A stretch of 64,000 nt of DNA from contig CAMVJD010000002.1 of the NCBI GenBank assembly GCA_947167715.1, positions 1-64,000 of the forward strand, written 5' to 3'. This document shows, one piece after another, positions 16,114 through 23,331 of the stretch; within the stretch, counting starts at the first letter, position 1, and each line of letters starts with the position of its first letter. The notes below the pieces were generated by a model. The model ran no database searches. It had not been told where the DNA came from and saw only the letters and a program-made list of their open reading frames with translations. The position numbers and the translations under genes are program-made. The stretch comes from an uncultured Eubacteriaceae bacterium. GTDB lineage: Bacteria; Bacillota; Clostridia; Lachnospirales; CAG-274.

Positions 16114-16734
16114 CTACTTTTTAAGCGGACTTATCCTTATTTTATCGCTTGAAAAGCCCGTTTTTCTTTTAACTATATCCTCTATCTGGGCTACCTCGGC
16201 ATCGGTCAGCTCGTTTCTGTCAACCACAACATCCACGGTCTCGTCGTCTATGCGCACATAGACCTCCTTAAAGCCCTTTGCCTCTATCATAGCCTCGGCT
16301 GCGGTCTCGCGCTCTATCCGCTGCTGAATTTCAAGCATAGCGCTTGCGGCATTGCTCTTTTCGCCCGACTCGACATTTTCGTTTGCAAGCATTTCATTTA
16401 AAAGCGCCTTTTCCTTTGAGCGCGCCTGCTCGCGTTCAAGCTTTGCCTGCATAAAATAGCTGCTGTCGCTGCTGCTGTTTACAAACACCGCCTCGCCCGC
16501 GGTATCGGGGTCGGCTTGGGCGGTTTTGCCGTTTTCGCTGTCGCTTAAAGCAATTTCGCTGTTTTCGTCGGCTGTCAGCACCGCATCGTCCTCCCATACA
16601 GATGCAAGATCGCCCTCGTCCGTCATCATAACTTCGCTTGTTTCGGGATGAGTGTCTATGTAGTTAAGATATCCCGCCGCGCCTATCATAGCCACAAGCG
16701 CCGTAATTACTATTTGGTTTTTCTTTAAGGTCAT
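16114..16734 (-). CDS. spoIIIAH: Stage III sporulation protein AH
   Basis: 206 residues. A single N-terminal transmembrane helix (about 7-24) anchors a mother-cell-made protein whose C-terminal domain resembles the secretin-associated YscJ/FliF ring fold: EAMIEAKGFKEVYVRIDDETVDVVVDRNELTDAEVAQIEDIV. In B. subtilis it binds forespore SpoIIQ to form the channel across the intermembrane space. The middle (about 40-120) is acidic and low in complexity, as usual. It is the last gene of the operon and the terminator follows at once. Confidence 0.9.
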   Translation of the reverse strand: MTLKKNQIVITALVAMIGAAGYLNYIDTHPETSEVMMTDEGDLASVWEDDAVLTADENSEIALSDSENGKTAQADPDTAGEAVFVNSSSDSSYFMQAKLEREQARSKEKALLNEMLANENVESGEKSNAASAMLEIQQRIERETAAEAMIEAKGFKEVYVRIDDETVDVVVDRNELTDAEVAQIEDIVKRKTGFSSDKIRISPLKK

Positions 16735-16750
16735 AATTATCCCTCCGTTT

Positions 16751-17218
16751 TTATTTCATTTTTAACACTTCTATTTTATGCGTTTCTATGCCCAATAATG
16801 CCTGTGCCGCAGAAATCAGCATCGCCCTTGTTTTTGGGTCGCCTCCGCCCCGGGCTATTATCAGCACACCCTCTATTTCACAGGTGTTTTCGCGCAGCAC
16901 TATGGGCTTATTCTCATCCGTCAGCACCACCTTTTCTTCAAAATGCTTTTTGTTCTCGTCGCTTTCCTCGGTCTTGTCCTTTGCAATTATTTTCTGGCCG
17001 CCGTCCTTGTAATATATCACCACCCTTACCTCGCCCACACCCTCGGCTGCTGACAGCGCATTTTCAAGGCGCCTTTCAATATCGGGCAGGCTTTGTTCCT
17101 CCCGTACCGGCTCCTCCTTTTGCGGTGCGGGCGCATTTGTCCTGCCTACCAAAAGCAAAAGTATGCCCGTTATAAAAATTACAAAAATAAGCTCCTTTTT
17201 ATTTTTAAGCTCCGACAT
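16751..17218 (-). CDS. spoIIIAG: Stage III sporulation protein AG
   Basis: 155 residues. One N-terminal transmembrane helix (ELIFVIFITGILLLLVG), a Pro/Glu linker, then a ring-building domain (ERRLENALSAAEGVGEVRVVIYYKDGGQKIIAKDKTEE...GVLIIARGGGDPKTRAMLISAAQALLGIE). SpoIIIAG forms a large ring in the mother-cell membrane of the feeding-tube complex. The ATG at 17218 is chosen; the TTG two codons upstream is less likely. It overlaps spoIIIAF by 14 bases. Confidence 0.92.
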   Translation of the reverse strand: MSELKNKKELIFVIFITGILLLLVGRTNAPAPQKEEPVREEQSLPDIERRLENALSAAEGVGEVRVVIYYKDGGQKIIAKDKTEESDENKKHFEEKVVLTDENKPIVLRENTCEIEGVLIIARGGGDPKTRAMLISAAQALLGIETHKIEVLKMK

Positions 17219-17627
17219 CCTCAATTATCACCTTTCCCTCGTCTATGCCGCATAAAGCCGCAGTTTTCTTTTTTGCATCCGTTTTTGCGCCGTAAAGCGT
17301 TACGCTTTTTATGGCATTGTTTTCGTCAAGCTCGCAGATCACCCTTTCCGCCCCCGTTTCAAGGCGTATCTTGTTTTCAAGACTTGATATTATACCGTTA
17401 TGTATAAGCTGTTCCCGCATACCGTCATATTTTGCGGTATCGTCGGTTTTAATTTCGGGTATGACGATGCTTTCGGGGATAAACCCCTTTAACGGCGCAC
17501 ATAAGGCCGCAAGCAGCATAAGCCCCATAATAAAGCCCGTATCACGCCTGAATCTTTCGCCCACAAGCATTTGCGCAAAGGACAAAAGTATCATAAAGCC
17601 CGCTATATTTTCAATATAAGTTTTCAT
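17205..17627 (-). CDS. spoIIIAF: Stage III sporulation protein AF
   Basis: 140 residues. Two hydrophobic helices at the N-terminus (IAGFMILLSFAQMLVG and DTGFIMGLMLLAALCAPLKGF) precede a soluble domain ending in VTLYGAKTDAKKKTAALCGIDEGKVIIED. Length and layout match SpoIIIAF, whose soluble domain has a ring-building-like fold. It starts six bases after spoIIIAE and overlaps spoIIIAG. Confidence 0.88.
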   Translation of the reverse strand: MKTYIENIAGFMILLSFAQMLVGERFRRDTGFIMGLMLLAALCAPLKGFIPESIVIPEIKTDDTAKYDGMREQLIHNGIISSLENKIRLETGAERVICELDENNAIKSVTLYGAKTDAKKKTAALCGIDEGKVIIEDVGA

Positions 17628-17633
17628 TTTGTA

Positions 17634-18731
17634 TCAAGCCCCCGTTCCAAACATAAGCACGGCTATTGCGCCCATAAATATCAGCGTCAGCGCAAGCATA
17701 ACGTAAAACACCATCCCGCAGGCGCCGCCCGCAGTTTCTATCATATCGGCTATATGCCTGTCACCAAGCGGCTCGGCAAGCGCGGCGCAGATATGAAAGG
17801 TCATCGACATTGCAAAAACCTTTGCAAGCGGCACAAGACAGCCCACCGCAAGTATTATTATCAGCGTGCCCGCAAGTGAGCTTTTGGCATTTAAAACAAG
17901 CGCCATTACACCCTCCGCTCCTGCCGCAAACACATCTCCCACGACCGGCACGGCTTTTACCGCCGTAACCGCTGTTTTGGCCGCAATGCCGTCCGCGCCC
18001 GCCGTCACCGCCCTTGCAAAGCCCATAAGTGCCGTAAAGACAATGCCGCAGCCGCGTATTCCAAGCGTTACAGTCTTTTTGATAAGTGCCGTAAGCTTTG
18101 ACAATACGCTTTTGGGTGAGATACAGTTTACTATGCCGCATACCGCATAAAAGCCTATGCAGGGTATAATAACTATCTTTACCGCAGCCGCAAGAAAACT
18201 GCTTGCCGCATATATCAGGGCCGCGGAGCTGCCCGCAAGCGTTATCCTGCCGCTTATTGCAAGCGCCGCAGTCACGGCAGGCACAGCCGCACCGACCAGC
18301 CCCAGATAAAACGAGGAAAAGCTTTTCATAATAAGCATACTTTCCTCCAGCGCCCTTAAACACAGCCCCGCCGCCATAACACAGCTTACCGTAAAGGCCA
18401 TATACTCAATATTTTTTTCCGTTCCAAAGCTTAACGAGGCGGCTATGCCGTTGAGCATACATATGACCAAAAGCCCCTTTAAAAGCCCCGAGCAGCTTTT
18501 TATCTCCGAAAATAAAATGTTTTCCGGCGACAGCCTTTTTAATGCCCCGGATATATCCCCGCCGAAAAGCTGTGTAAATATCCCCTTTACATCACCGTAT
18601 TCCTCGATAGACTTCATATCGAAAATATCGTAGTATTCATCCGATACCGCCACCTCGTCCGCCTTTATATCAGCCGAAAACAGCATTAAAAGCGCAGCAA
18701 GACAGACGGCAAATTTTATGTATATCTTCAT
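17634..18731 (-). CDS. spoIIIAE: Stage III sporulation protein AE
   Basis: 365 residues: a signal peptide (about 1-24), a short extracytoplasmic part with DIFDMKSIEEYGDVKGIF, then about eight hydrophobic helices. It is the large polytopic membrane protein of the SpoIIIA-SpoIIQ channel. Sequence blocks such as GLLVICMLNGIAASLSFG and IPCIGFYAVCGIVNCISPKS are as expected for the family. Gene order and one-base spacing to spoIIIAD confirm the call. Confidence 0.93.
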   Translation of the reverse strand: MKIYIKFAVCLAALLMLFSADIKADEVAVSDEYYDIFDMKSIEEYGDVKGIFTQLFGGDISGALKRLSPENILFSEIKSCSGLLKGLLVICMLNGIAASLSFGTEKNIEYMAFTVSCVMAAGLCLRALEESMLIMKSFSSFYLGLVGAAVPAVTAALAISGRITLAGSSAALIYAASSFLAAAVKIVIIPCIGFYAVCGIVNCISPKSVLSKLTALIKKTVTLGIRGCGIVFTALMGFARAVTAGADGIAAKTAVTAVKAVPVVGDVFAAGAEGVMALVLNAKSSLAGTLIIILAVGCLVPLAKVFAMSMTFHICAALAEPLGDRHIADMIETAGGACGMVFYVMLALTLIFMGAIAVLMFGTGA

Positions 18732-18732
18732 T

Positions 18733-19116
18733 TTAATCTCCCAAAAATCCCGATATCAGCTTTAGTATCTCCGATATCAGCGGCAGCGCATATACCGCAA
18801 TAAAAATACGCGCCGCAAGCTCTATTTTATCTCCCATAGCCTTTTGTCCCGCATCCGCACAGGTCTGCGCGGTTATCTGCGCAATAAAGGATATTCCCAC
18901 AACCTTCAGCAAAAGCCCCGCACGGCCCCCGTCCCGAAAATCAAAAACAGCTTTTATGTTTTCGGCTATAAGCCTTATTTCGGGCAAAAGGCAAATAAGG
19001 ATCACCGCGCCCGTGCAAAACGAAATAAGCGCGGCCGCCCAGGGCGTATATCTTTCAAGTGCAGCCGCAAGTATTACCGCGCAGACAACAAAGCCCGCAA
19101 TATTTATAATATCCAT
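18733..19116 (-). CDS. spoIIIAD: Stage III sporulation protein AD
   Basis: 127 residues, four hydrophobic helices, with the family block LLKVVGISFIAQITAQTCADAGQKAMGDKIELAARIFI. It lies between spoIIIAC and spoIIIAE, with one base between it and spoIIIAE. It is an integral part of the SpoIIIA complex. Confidence 0.92.
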   Translation of the reverse strand: MDIINIAGFVVCAVILAAALERYTPWAAALISFCTGAVILICLLPEIRLIAENIKAVFDFRDGGRAGLLLKVVGISFIAQITAQTCADAGQKAMGDKIELAARIFIAVYALPLISEILKLISGFLGD

Positions 19117-19127
19117 AGCTCACCTTC

Positions 19128-19322
19128 TCAAAGATGAAAAAGCGTTTCTATCGCCTCAAACAAGCGGCTTATATACCCTATCACCCAGTACAGCACCACT
19201 ATAAGACCCGCAAGCGTTGTCATCATAGCCTGCTCCTCACGTCCCGCGCGTATCAAGACCTGATTGAGCACCGCCACCAGTATTCCCACCGCCGCTATTT
19301 TAAAAACAATATTGATATCCAT
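19128..19322 (-). CDS. spoIIIAC: Stage III sporulation protein AC
   Basis: 64 residues, two transmembrane helices (VFKIAAVGILVAVLNQVLIRAG and MMTTLAGLIVVLYWVIGYI). The size and the GREEQAMMTTLAGLIVVL signature match SpoIIIAC, which is related to SpoIIIAD. It sits 11 bases upstream of spoIIIAD. Confidence 0.92.
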   Translation of the reverse strand: MDINIVFKIAAVGILVAVLNQVLIRAGREEQAMMTTLAGLIVVLYWVIGYISRLFEAIETLFHL

Positions 19323-19335
19323 TTTTATTTCCTCT

Positions 19336-19827
19336 CTATATCAGCAAAATGACCGCCATAAGGCCGCACATTATCCGCACCTTCATTTCCGCCGACTTGT
19401 ATTTTTCTATTTTTTCCAAAAGCGCCGCTTCGTATCTTTTTGCCGACTCCGCCGTCATATCAAGTATTTTTATTGCATAAGTGCGGTCTGCGGCGGCAAG
19501 CGATGCGCCGAGCGGCATAAAAATATCCCTTTCCTCTTTTTCAAGCGGGGTTTGTTCAAGGCACTCCCTCCATAGCTCCTCACAGCCCTTTTTATCGCGC
19601 ATGCCCTGCCTGAACCTTTTAAAAACACCGTTTTTTTCGTTTTTTTCAAGCTCCTTAAAAACCTCTTCAACGCATTTTTGGGTGCAGCCCACCGCCGAGC
19701 GCAGGCAAACCGCCGCGTTCATAAGCTCTCTCACCGAATAAAGCCTTTGTTTCAGCGCAAAAAGGCCGTAAAACGCATAATAAACCGCCGCTGCGGCCAC
19801 AAGGATGAGCCCCGTCAGCTTTGCCAT
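19336..19827 (-). CDS. spoIIIAB: Stage III sporulation protein AB
   Basis: 163 residues with an N-terminal transmembrane helix, a cytoplasmic helical region and a C-terminal helix (VRIMCGLMAVILLI). It is related to the GspF family of type II secretion and pilus systems. The start overlaps the spoIIIAA end by 13 bases, so the two are translationally coupled. Confidence 0.9.
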   Translation of the reverse strand: MAKLTGLILVAAAAVYYAFYGLFALKQRLYSVRELMNAAVCLRSAVGCTQKCVEEVFKELEKNEKNGVFKRFRQGMRDKKGCEELWRECLEQTPLEKEERDIFMPLGASLAAADRTYAIKILDMTAESAKRYEAALLEKIEKYKSAEMKVRIMCGLMAVILLI

Positions 19828-20693
19828 ATATTTTCCCCCTTTCGGTCGTAAACCGCCTTTATCCGTCCGACTCCCTCAAGAAAAACAATGCGTTCTATAA
19901 GCCCCTCTGCCGCAAGAGGATAAATATATTTTCTTTTGCGCAGGCTTTCAAGGCTGTATGTATGCGCCGAGCAAATAACGGCACAGCCTCCCGAGGCCGC
20001 ATTATATACCGCCTGCATATCGCCCTTGCAGCCTATCTCGTCCAGCACCATCACCTGCGGCGCAAGGCTCCTGAGTGCCATTTCCGCACCCACGGATTTT
20101 TTTATCCCGCTTAAAATATCGGTATTTTCGCCCACATCAAAATCGGGTATGCCGTCCGTGCCCAGGGCGGCTATTTCCCCGCGCTCGTCTATTATCGCCG
20201 TATTAAAGCCCTTATTTGAAAGCTGCCTTGCAAGGTCGCGTATGACCGTTGTTTTGCCGCAGGCGGGCGGAGATGCCACCAGCGTGCCCATTACCCTGTT
20301 TCCGCTTAAAATATATTTCATCAGCCTGTCCGCACAGCCGAATATCTGGCGTGCCAGCCTTATATCAAGGCTTGAAATATTTTTTATGCCCCTGATCTCT
20401 CCGTCCGAAAGACTGACCTGTCCGCCTATGCCCACCCGCCAGCCGCCGGCCGATACAAAGCCCTTTGAAATATCGTCGCTGTAGGCATAAAGCGAATAGC
20501 CGCAAAGCTGCTGCAAAATGTCGCAAAGCAATGGCTGTGTTATCGTGTGGTCTACCGTTTTTGTATTTAAAGGATAGCGTATCCTTGCCCTCTGCCCCGC
20601 CCTCAAGCGTATTTCAAGTGCGTTGTCAATGCCTGTTTTTATAAGCTTTTCCGCCAGTTCCGCGGGCAGATACCTGCGCAGTCTTTCATTCAT
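19815..20693 (-). CDS. spoIIIAA: Stage III sporulation protein AA (secretion-type ATPase)
   Basis: 292 residues. A soluble ATPase related to secretion motor proteins: Walker A ASPPACGKTTVIRDLAR near residue 142, then IIDERGEIA, Walker B VMVLDEIG near 212 and AVICSAHTYS. It is needed for the SpoIIIA channel that keeps the forespore active. It is the first gene of the operon; in B. subtilis the operon is driven by sigma-E, and sigE itself is encoded divergently 1 kb away. I could not pick out a convincing sigma-E promoter upstream by eye. AGGAGA precedes the ATG. Confidence 0.95.
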   Translation of the reverse strand: MNERLRRYLPAELAEKLIKTGIDNALEIRLRAGQRARIRYPLNTKTVDHTITQPLLCDILQQLCGYSLYAYSDDISKGFVSAGGWRVGIGGQVSLSDGEIRGIKNISSLDIRLARQIFGCADRLMKYILSGNRVMGTLVASPPACGKTTVIRDLARQLSNKGFNTAIIDERGEIAALGTDGIPDFDVGENTDILSGIKKSVGAEMALRSLAPQVMVLDEIGCKGDMQAVYNAASGGCAVICSAHTYSLESLRKRKYIYPLAAEGLIERIVFLEGVGRIKAVYDRKGENIWQS

Positions 20694-21018
20694 ATTATCT
20701 CCTCCCCAAGTAAATATCCTTGTGCGTATACCTAAATATATTCACGCCTGTCCCATTTATGACGGCATTTTTTTGCCGAAAAATTTTATTTTGTTCGTTA
20801 CCGCAAATTACAAAAAATTTATTATGCGGAGAGTATAGTTATAGTCAATGATATTCGTATTCCGCAGAAATAAATTTCTGCTACATACTCATAACCAACG
20901 GAATTGCAAGCAATTCCAAATTCAGTGGGAGCTTGGACTCCCACTGAATTTTAAGTAAGCACCCCCGCTTTAGAAGCGGGGGACTTCCTTAGTTTGTTAA
21001 ACAGGAAGGAGAGAGAAA
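20694..21018. other. Intergenic region between spoIIIAA and spoIIGA
   Basis: This 325-base gap between divergent sporulation genes must hold both promoters. I see no confident sigma-E element for spoIIIA and no exact Spo0A box; the closest is TTTTGCCGAAAA near 20768 (one base off TGTCGAA). The half nearest spoIIGA is filled by four consecutive hairpins, listed separately, which would lie in the spoIIG leader if transcription starts to their left. Confidence 0.5.
20864..20982. repeat. Array of four consecutive perfect hairpins upstream of spoIIGA
   Basis: In order: GCAGAAAT/ATTTCTGC (20864-20881), GGAATTGC/GCAATTCC (20900-20917), a 14-bp stem AAATTCAGTGGGAG with CTCCCACTGAATTT (20918-20951), and CCCCCGCTT/AAGCGGGGG (20962-20982). 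All stems are perfect. The pattern looks like a structured mobile or REP-type element or a structured leader RNA; I cannot tell which from one copy. It ends about 36 bases before the spoIIGA start. Confidence 0.7.
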
Positions 21019-21738
21019 ATGAAGATCTGCGCCGAGGCATTGTTTTTATACGGCCTGATAACGGATCATTGCGTATTAAGCTGCGTCAAAACACTTTGGC
21101 GTTCGCGGGGACGTCCGTTTTTATGCGCCGTTTTAATAAATACCGTATATATATTGCTTATACCGTTTACCGGGCTTTACCCCGCCGCGCCTTATATACT
21201 GCTGTCTGCGGCCGTAATACTGTCTATGCGGCCAAAGGGGCTCGGCGCCATTTTGGGTATGCCCTTGACTGCGGCGCTTATCGACTTTTTGATAAGCAGC
21301 ATCACCCTCGGGCTTATGGCGGTATTCAATACGGGGGCGTACATTGCCGCCCTGCCCTGTTTTCTGGTATGGTTTACTGTAAAAAAGGCAGATAAGAGCA
21401 TACGTTTAAGCAGGATATCCGGCATATACAGCATTCGTCTTGAAAAGGACGGCCGTTTTGCGGATATCTCCGCCCTTGCCGATACGGGAAACGCCCTTTA
21501 TATAAACGGCAGACCCGTTGTGGCCGCAGACAGCGCCCTGCTTTTGCCGCTATGTGCTGATAAAAAAGATATGTTTGCCGCCAAATGCTCAACGGTATCC
21601 GGCGAAAGCGAGATATTATGCTTTTATGCCGACCTATCGGTAAACGGAAAAACGATAAAAAATATTTGCGCCGCCATTAGCGCCGTACCGATAAACGGAC
21701 CTTACAACGCCGTTATAAACCCCGAATTGCTGATATAA
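21019..21738 (+). CDS. spoIIGA: Sigma-E processing peptidase SpoIIGA
   Basis: 239 residues. About five hydrophobic helices in the N-terminal half and an aspartic-protease-like C-terminal half with the active motif ADTGNALY near 160 (DTG). SpoIIGA cleaves the pro-sequence of sigma-E after activation by forespore SpoIIR. The ATG has GAAGGAGAGAG upstream. sigE follows ten bases later. The protein is shorter than the B. subtilis version, as is common in Clostridia. Confidence 0.92.
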   Translation: MKICAEALFLYGLITDHCVLSCVKTLWRSRGRPFLCAVLINTVYILLIPFTGLYPAAPYILLSAAVILSMRPKGLGAILGMPLTAALIDFLISSITLGLMAVFNTGAYIAALPCFLVWFTVKKADKSIRLSRISGIYSIRLEKDGRFADISALADTGNALYINGRPVVAADSALLLPLCADKKDMFAAKCSTVSGESEILCFYADLSVNGKTIKNICAAISAVPINGPYNAVINPELLI

Positions 21739-21748
21739 AGGAGACAAA

Positions 21749-22450
21749 ATGCTGATAAAAATTATTTTAAAAATTCTTGGACTTTACAATAAAAAAAATA
21801 TATTTTACATAAACGGAGCATCCGCGCTGCCCGCCCCGCTTTCGCCAAAGGAAGAGGCCGAGCTTACCGAAAAGCTTTCTACGGACGATTCGGACGAGGC
21901 AAAAAAAATACTGATAGAAAGAAATTTAAGGCTGGTAGTATTTATCGCAAAAAAATTTGAAAATACGGGCATAAATATGGAGGACCTGATATCTATCGGC
22001 TCCATAGGCCTGATAAAAGCAATAAACACCTTTAAAAGCGACAAAAAAATCAAGCTTGCCACCTACGCCTCACGCTGTATAGAAAATGAGATACTTATGT
22101 ATTTAAGGCGCTCGGCAAGGCGCAAGACCGAAATATCCATTGACGAGCCGCTTAATGTGGACTGGGAGGGAAACGAGCTTTTGCTTTCTGATATTCTGGG
22201 TACGGATGTGGATATAATTTACAAGGATATAGAATGGGAGGTCGATAAACAGCTTTTAAATACCGCCTTAAGCAAGCTTTCAAGCCGCGAAAGGGAGATA
22301 ATAGAGCTGCGCTTCGGCCTTAAAAAGCATATACGCGAGAAAACTCAAAAGGAGGTCGCCGATATGCTGGGCATAAGCCAAAGCTATATTTCAAGGCTTG
22401 AAAAACGCATAATAAGCAGGCTGAAAAAGGAAATGCTAAAGCTGATGTGA
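21749..22450 (+). CDS. sigE: RNA polymerase sporulation sigma factor SigE
   Basis: 233 residues. A hydrophobic N-terminal pro-region ([21 protein letters not shown]) is followed by sigma region 2 ([51 protein letters not shown]) and region 4 with the helix-turn-helix [19 protein letters not shown]. Sigma-E is the first mother-cell sigma factor. The short RNA-binding pair with spoIIGA is diagnostic. In many Clostridia sigG follows sigE; here a terminator and a toxin-antitoxin-like pair follow instead. Confidence 0.95.
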   Translation: MLIKIILKILGLYNKKNIFYINGASALPAPLSPKEEAELTEKLSTDDSDEAKKILIERNLRLVVFIAKKFENTGINMEDLISIGSIGLIKAINTFKSDKKIKLATYASRCIENEILMYLRRSARRKTEISIDEPLNVDWEGNELLLSDILGTDVDIIYKDIEWEVDKQLLNTALSKLSSREREIIELRFGLKKHIREKTQKEVADMLGISQSYISRLEKRIISRLKKEMLKLM

Positions 22451-22460
22451 GAAATACAAA

Positions 22461-22494
22461 AAGCCGCCATTCGTTATGAAAGGCGGCAATTTTA
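22461..22494. terminator. Terminator after sigE
   Basis: AAGCCGCC pairs with GGCGGC(A) with flanking A and T runs. It lies between converging sigE and the YgiT-type gene and can serve both. Confidence 0.75.
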
Positions 22495-22502
22495 TTTCTC
22501 CG

Positions 22503-22733
22503 TCAAGAGGCTCTGGAATAATCCATAATAAATATTTTACTGGCAATTTTTTCAATATTTTCAAGAATTTCATCAATTCTTTCAAGTACAGATGCGGAGT
22601 AAATCACCTCGTTACATTGGCTGCATTTAAAGCAGGGCACATTTTCAATAATTACATAACAGTTTTTCATCTGGGTAAAATATGTGTTTGTACTCGGCTG
22701 CATATCATCTGCTTTACATAACAGGCATTTCAT
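22503..22733 (-). CDS. YgiT-type zinc finger protein (putative antitoxin)
   Basis: 76 residues with two CxxC pairs (MKCLLCKAD and CFKCSQCNE), the YgiT/MqsA-N-terminal zinc finger. YgiT-type proteins are commonly encoded next to DUF4258 proteins as a presumed type II toxin-antitoxin pair. There is no C-terminal helix-turn-helix as in full MqsA, only a helical tail, so DNA binding is doubtful. The ATG overlaps the upstream DUF4258 stop (ATGA) and has AAAGGAGAA upstream. Confidence 0.75.
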   Translation of the reverse strand: MKCLLCKADDMQPSTNTYFTQMKNCYVIIENVPCFKCSQCNEVIYSASVLERIDEILENIEKIASKIFIMDYSRAS

Positions 22734-23050
22734 AAATTATTCTCCTTTCTATTCTTAAAACCGGAATCCCATTTATTTTTATCGGGGTAATAGGCTGTTA
22801 TTATCCTGCTCATACTTCCTTCATCGCTCATACATATATGAATAAAATTGTCTTGACAGTCTTTGCCAAGGATCAGGCAACTTGGAAACGGGAAATCATC
22901 AGGGTATTGTTCAATTATCTCTCCGTTTCCCGCAGCGCATTTTATATCCTTGATTTTTATCCCACGCTGCCGAAATCTCTCTGCCGCGTGCTCCGTGGCA
23001 AAAACCTTGTCTTGTTCAAAATATTTTCTTAATATCTCTATGTTTATCAC
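22730..23050 (-). CDS. DUF4258 protein (putative toxin of a YgiT/DUF4258 pair)
   Basis: 106 residues. The DUF4258 pattern is clear: TEHAAERFRQRGIKIKDIKCA, NGEIIEQYPDDFPFPSCLILG, then ITAYYPDKNKWDSGFKNRKE. These small proteins have a RelE-like (BECR) predicted fold. I take the GTG at 23050 as start because AGGGAGG lies eight bases upstream; an ATG at 23071 is in frame but lies only a few bases from the expected transcription start. The stop overlaps the YgiT-type gene by four bases. Confidence 0.7.
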   Translation of the reverse strand: MINIEILRKYFEQDKVFATEHAAERFRQRGIKIKDIKCAAGNGEIIEQYPDDFPFPSCLILGKDCQDNFIHICMSDEGSMSRIITAYYPDKNKWDSGFKNRKENNL

Positions 23051-23082
23051 AAGGCCGGCCTCCCTTGACATTTCTTATATAT

Positions 23083-23111
23083 AGTATAACACTTTTTTTG
23101 TTTATTTACAA
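23083..23111 (-). promoter_or_regulatory. Promoter of the DUF4258/YgiT pair
   Basis: On the minus strand TTGTAA (23106-23111) and TATACT (23083-23088) are 17 bases apart. The transcript would begin near 23076, leaving a short leader before the GTG start at 23050. Confidence 0.7.
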
Positions 23112-23260
23112 TAAAAAAATGCCGTCTTTTCTTTCGTGAACGGCAACTATTTTGCATATGACAGAAAATTATTTGATCATTTTATAATTTTACAAGAAAA
23201 ACACTCAAAAAACAAGGGGAAATCAAGTGGTGCAGAGAAAGCCAAACGGTATGTGTATAT

Positions 23261-23289
23261 TTGACTTTTCGGCAAAAATATGTTAAAAT
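23261..23289 (+). promoter_or_regulatory. Promoter of the ABC exporter genes
   Basis: TTGACT (23261-23266) and TAAAAT (23284-23289) separated by 17 bases, about 40 bases upstream of the first exporter gene. Confidence 0.75.
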
Positions 23290-23331
23290 GTAGACTGTGT
23301 TTAATATCAAAAACGATCCGGAGGAAACAAT

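Noticed and set aside
20768..20779. Spo0A-like box TTTTGCCGAAAA upstream of spoIIGA
   Set aside because: One mismatch in the core and 240 bases from the gene with hairpins between; not enough to call an operator.
20918..20982. Rho-independent terminators before spoIIGA
   Set aside because: The stems are strong, but no T run follows them on the plus strand, and they lie upstream of the gene in a divergent gap.
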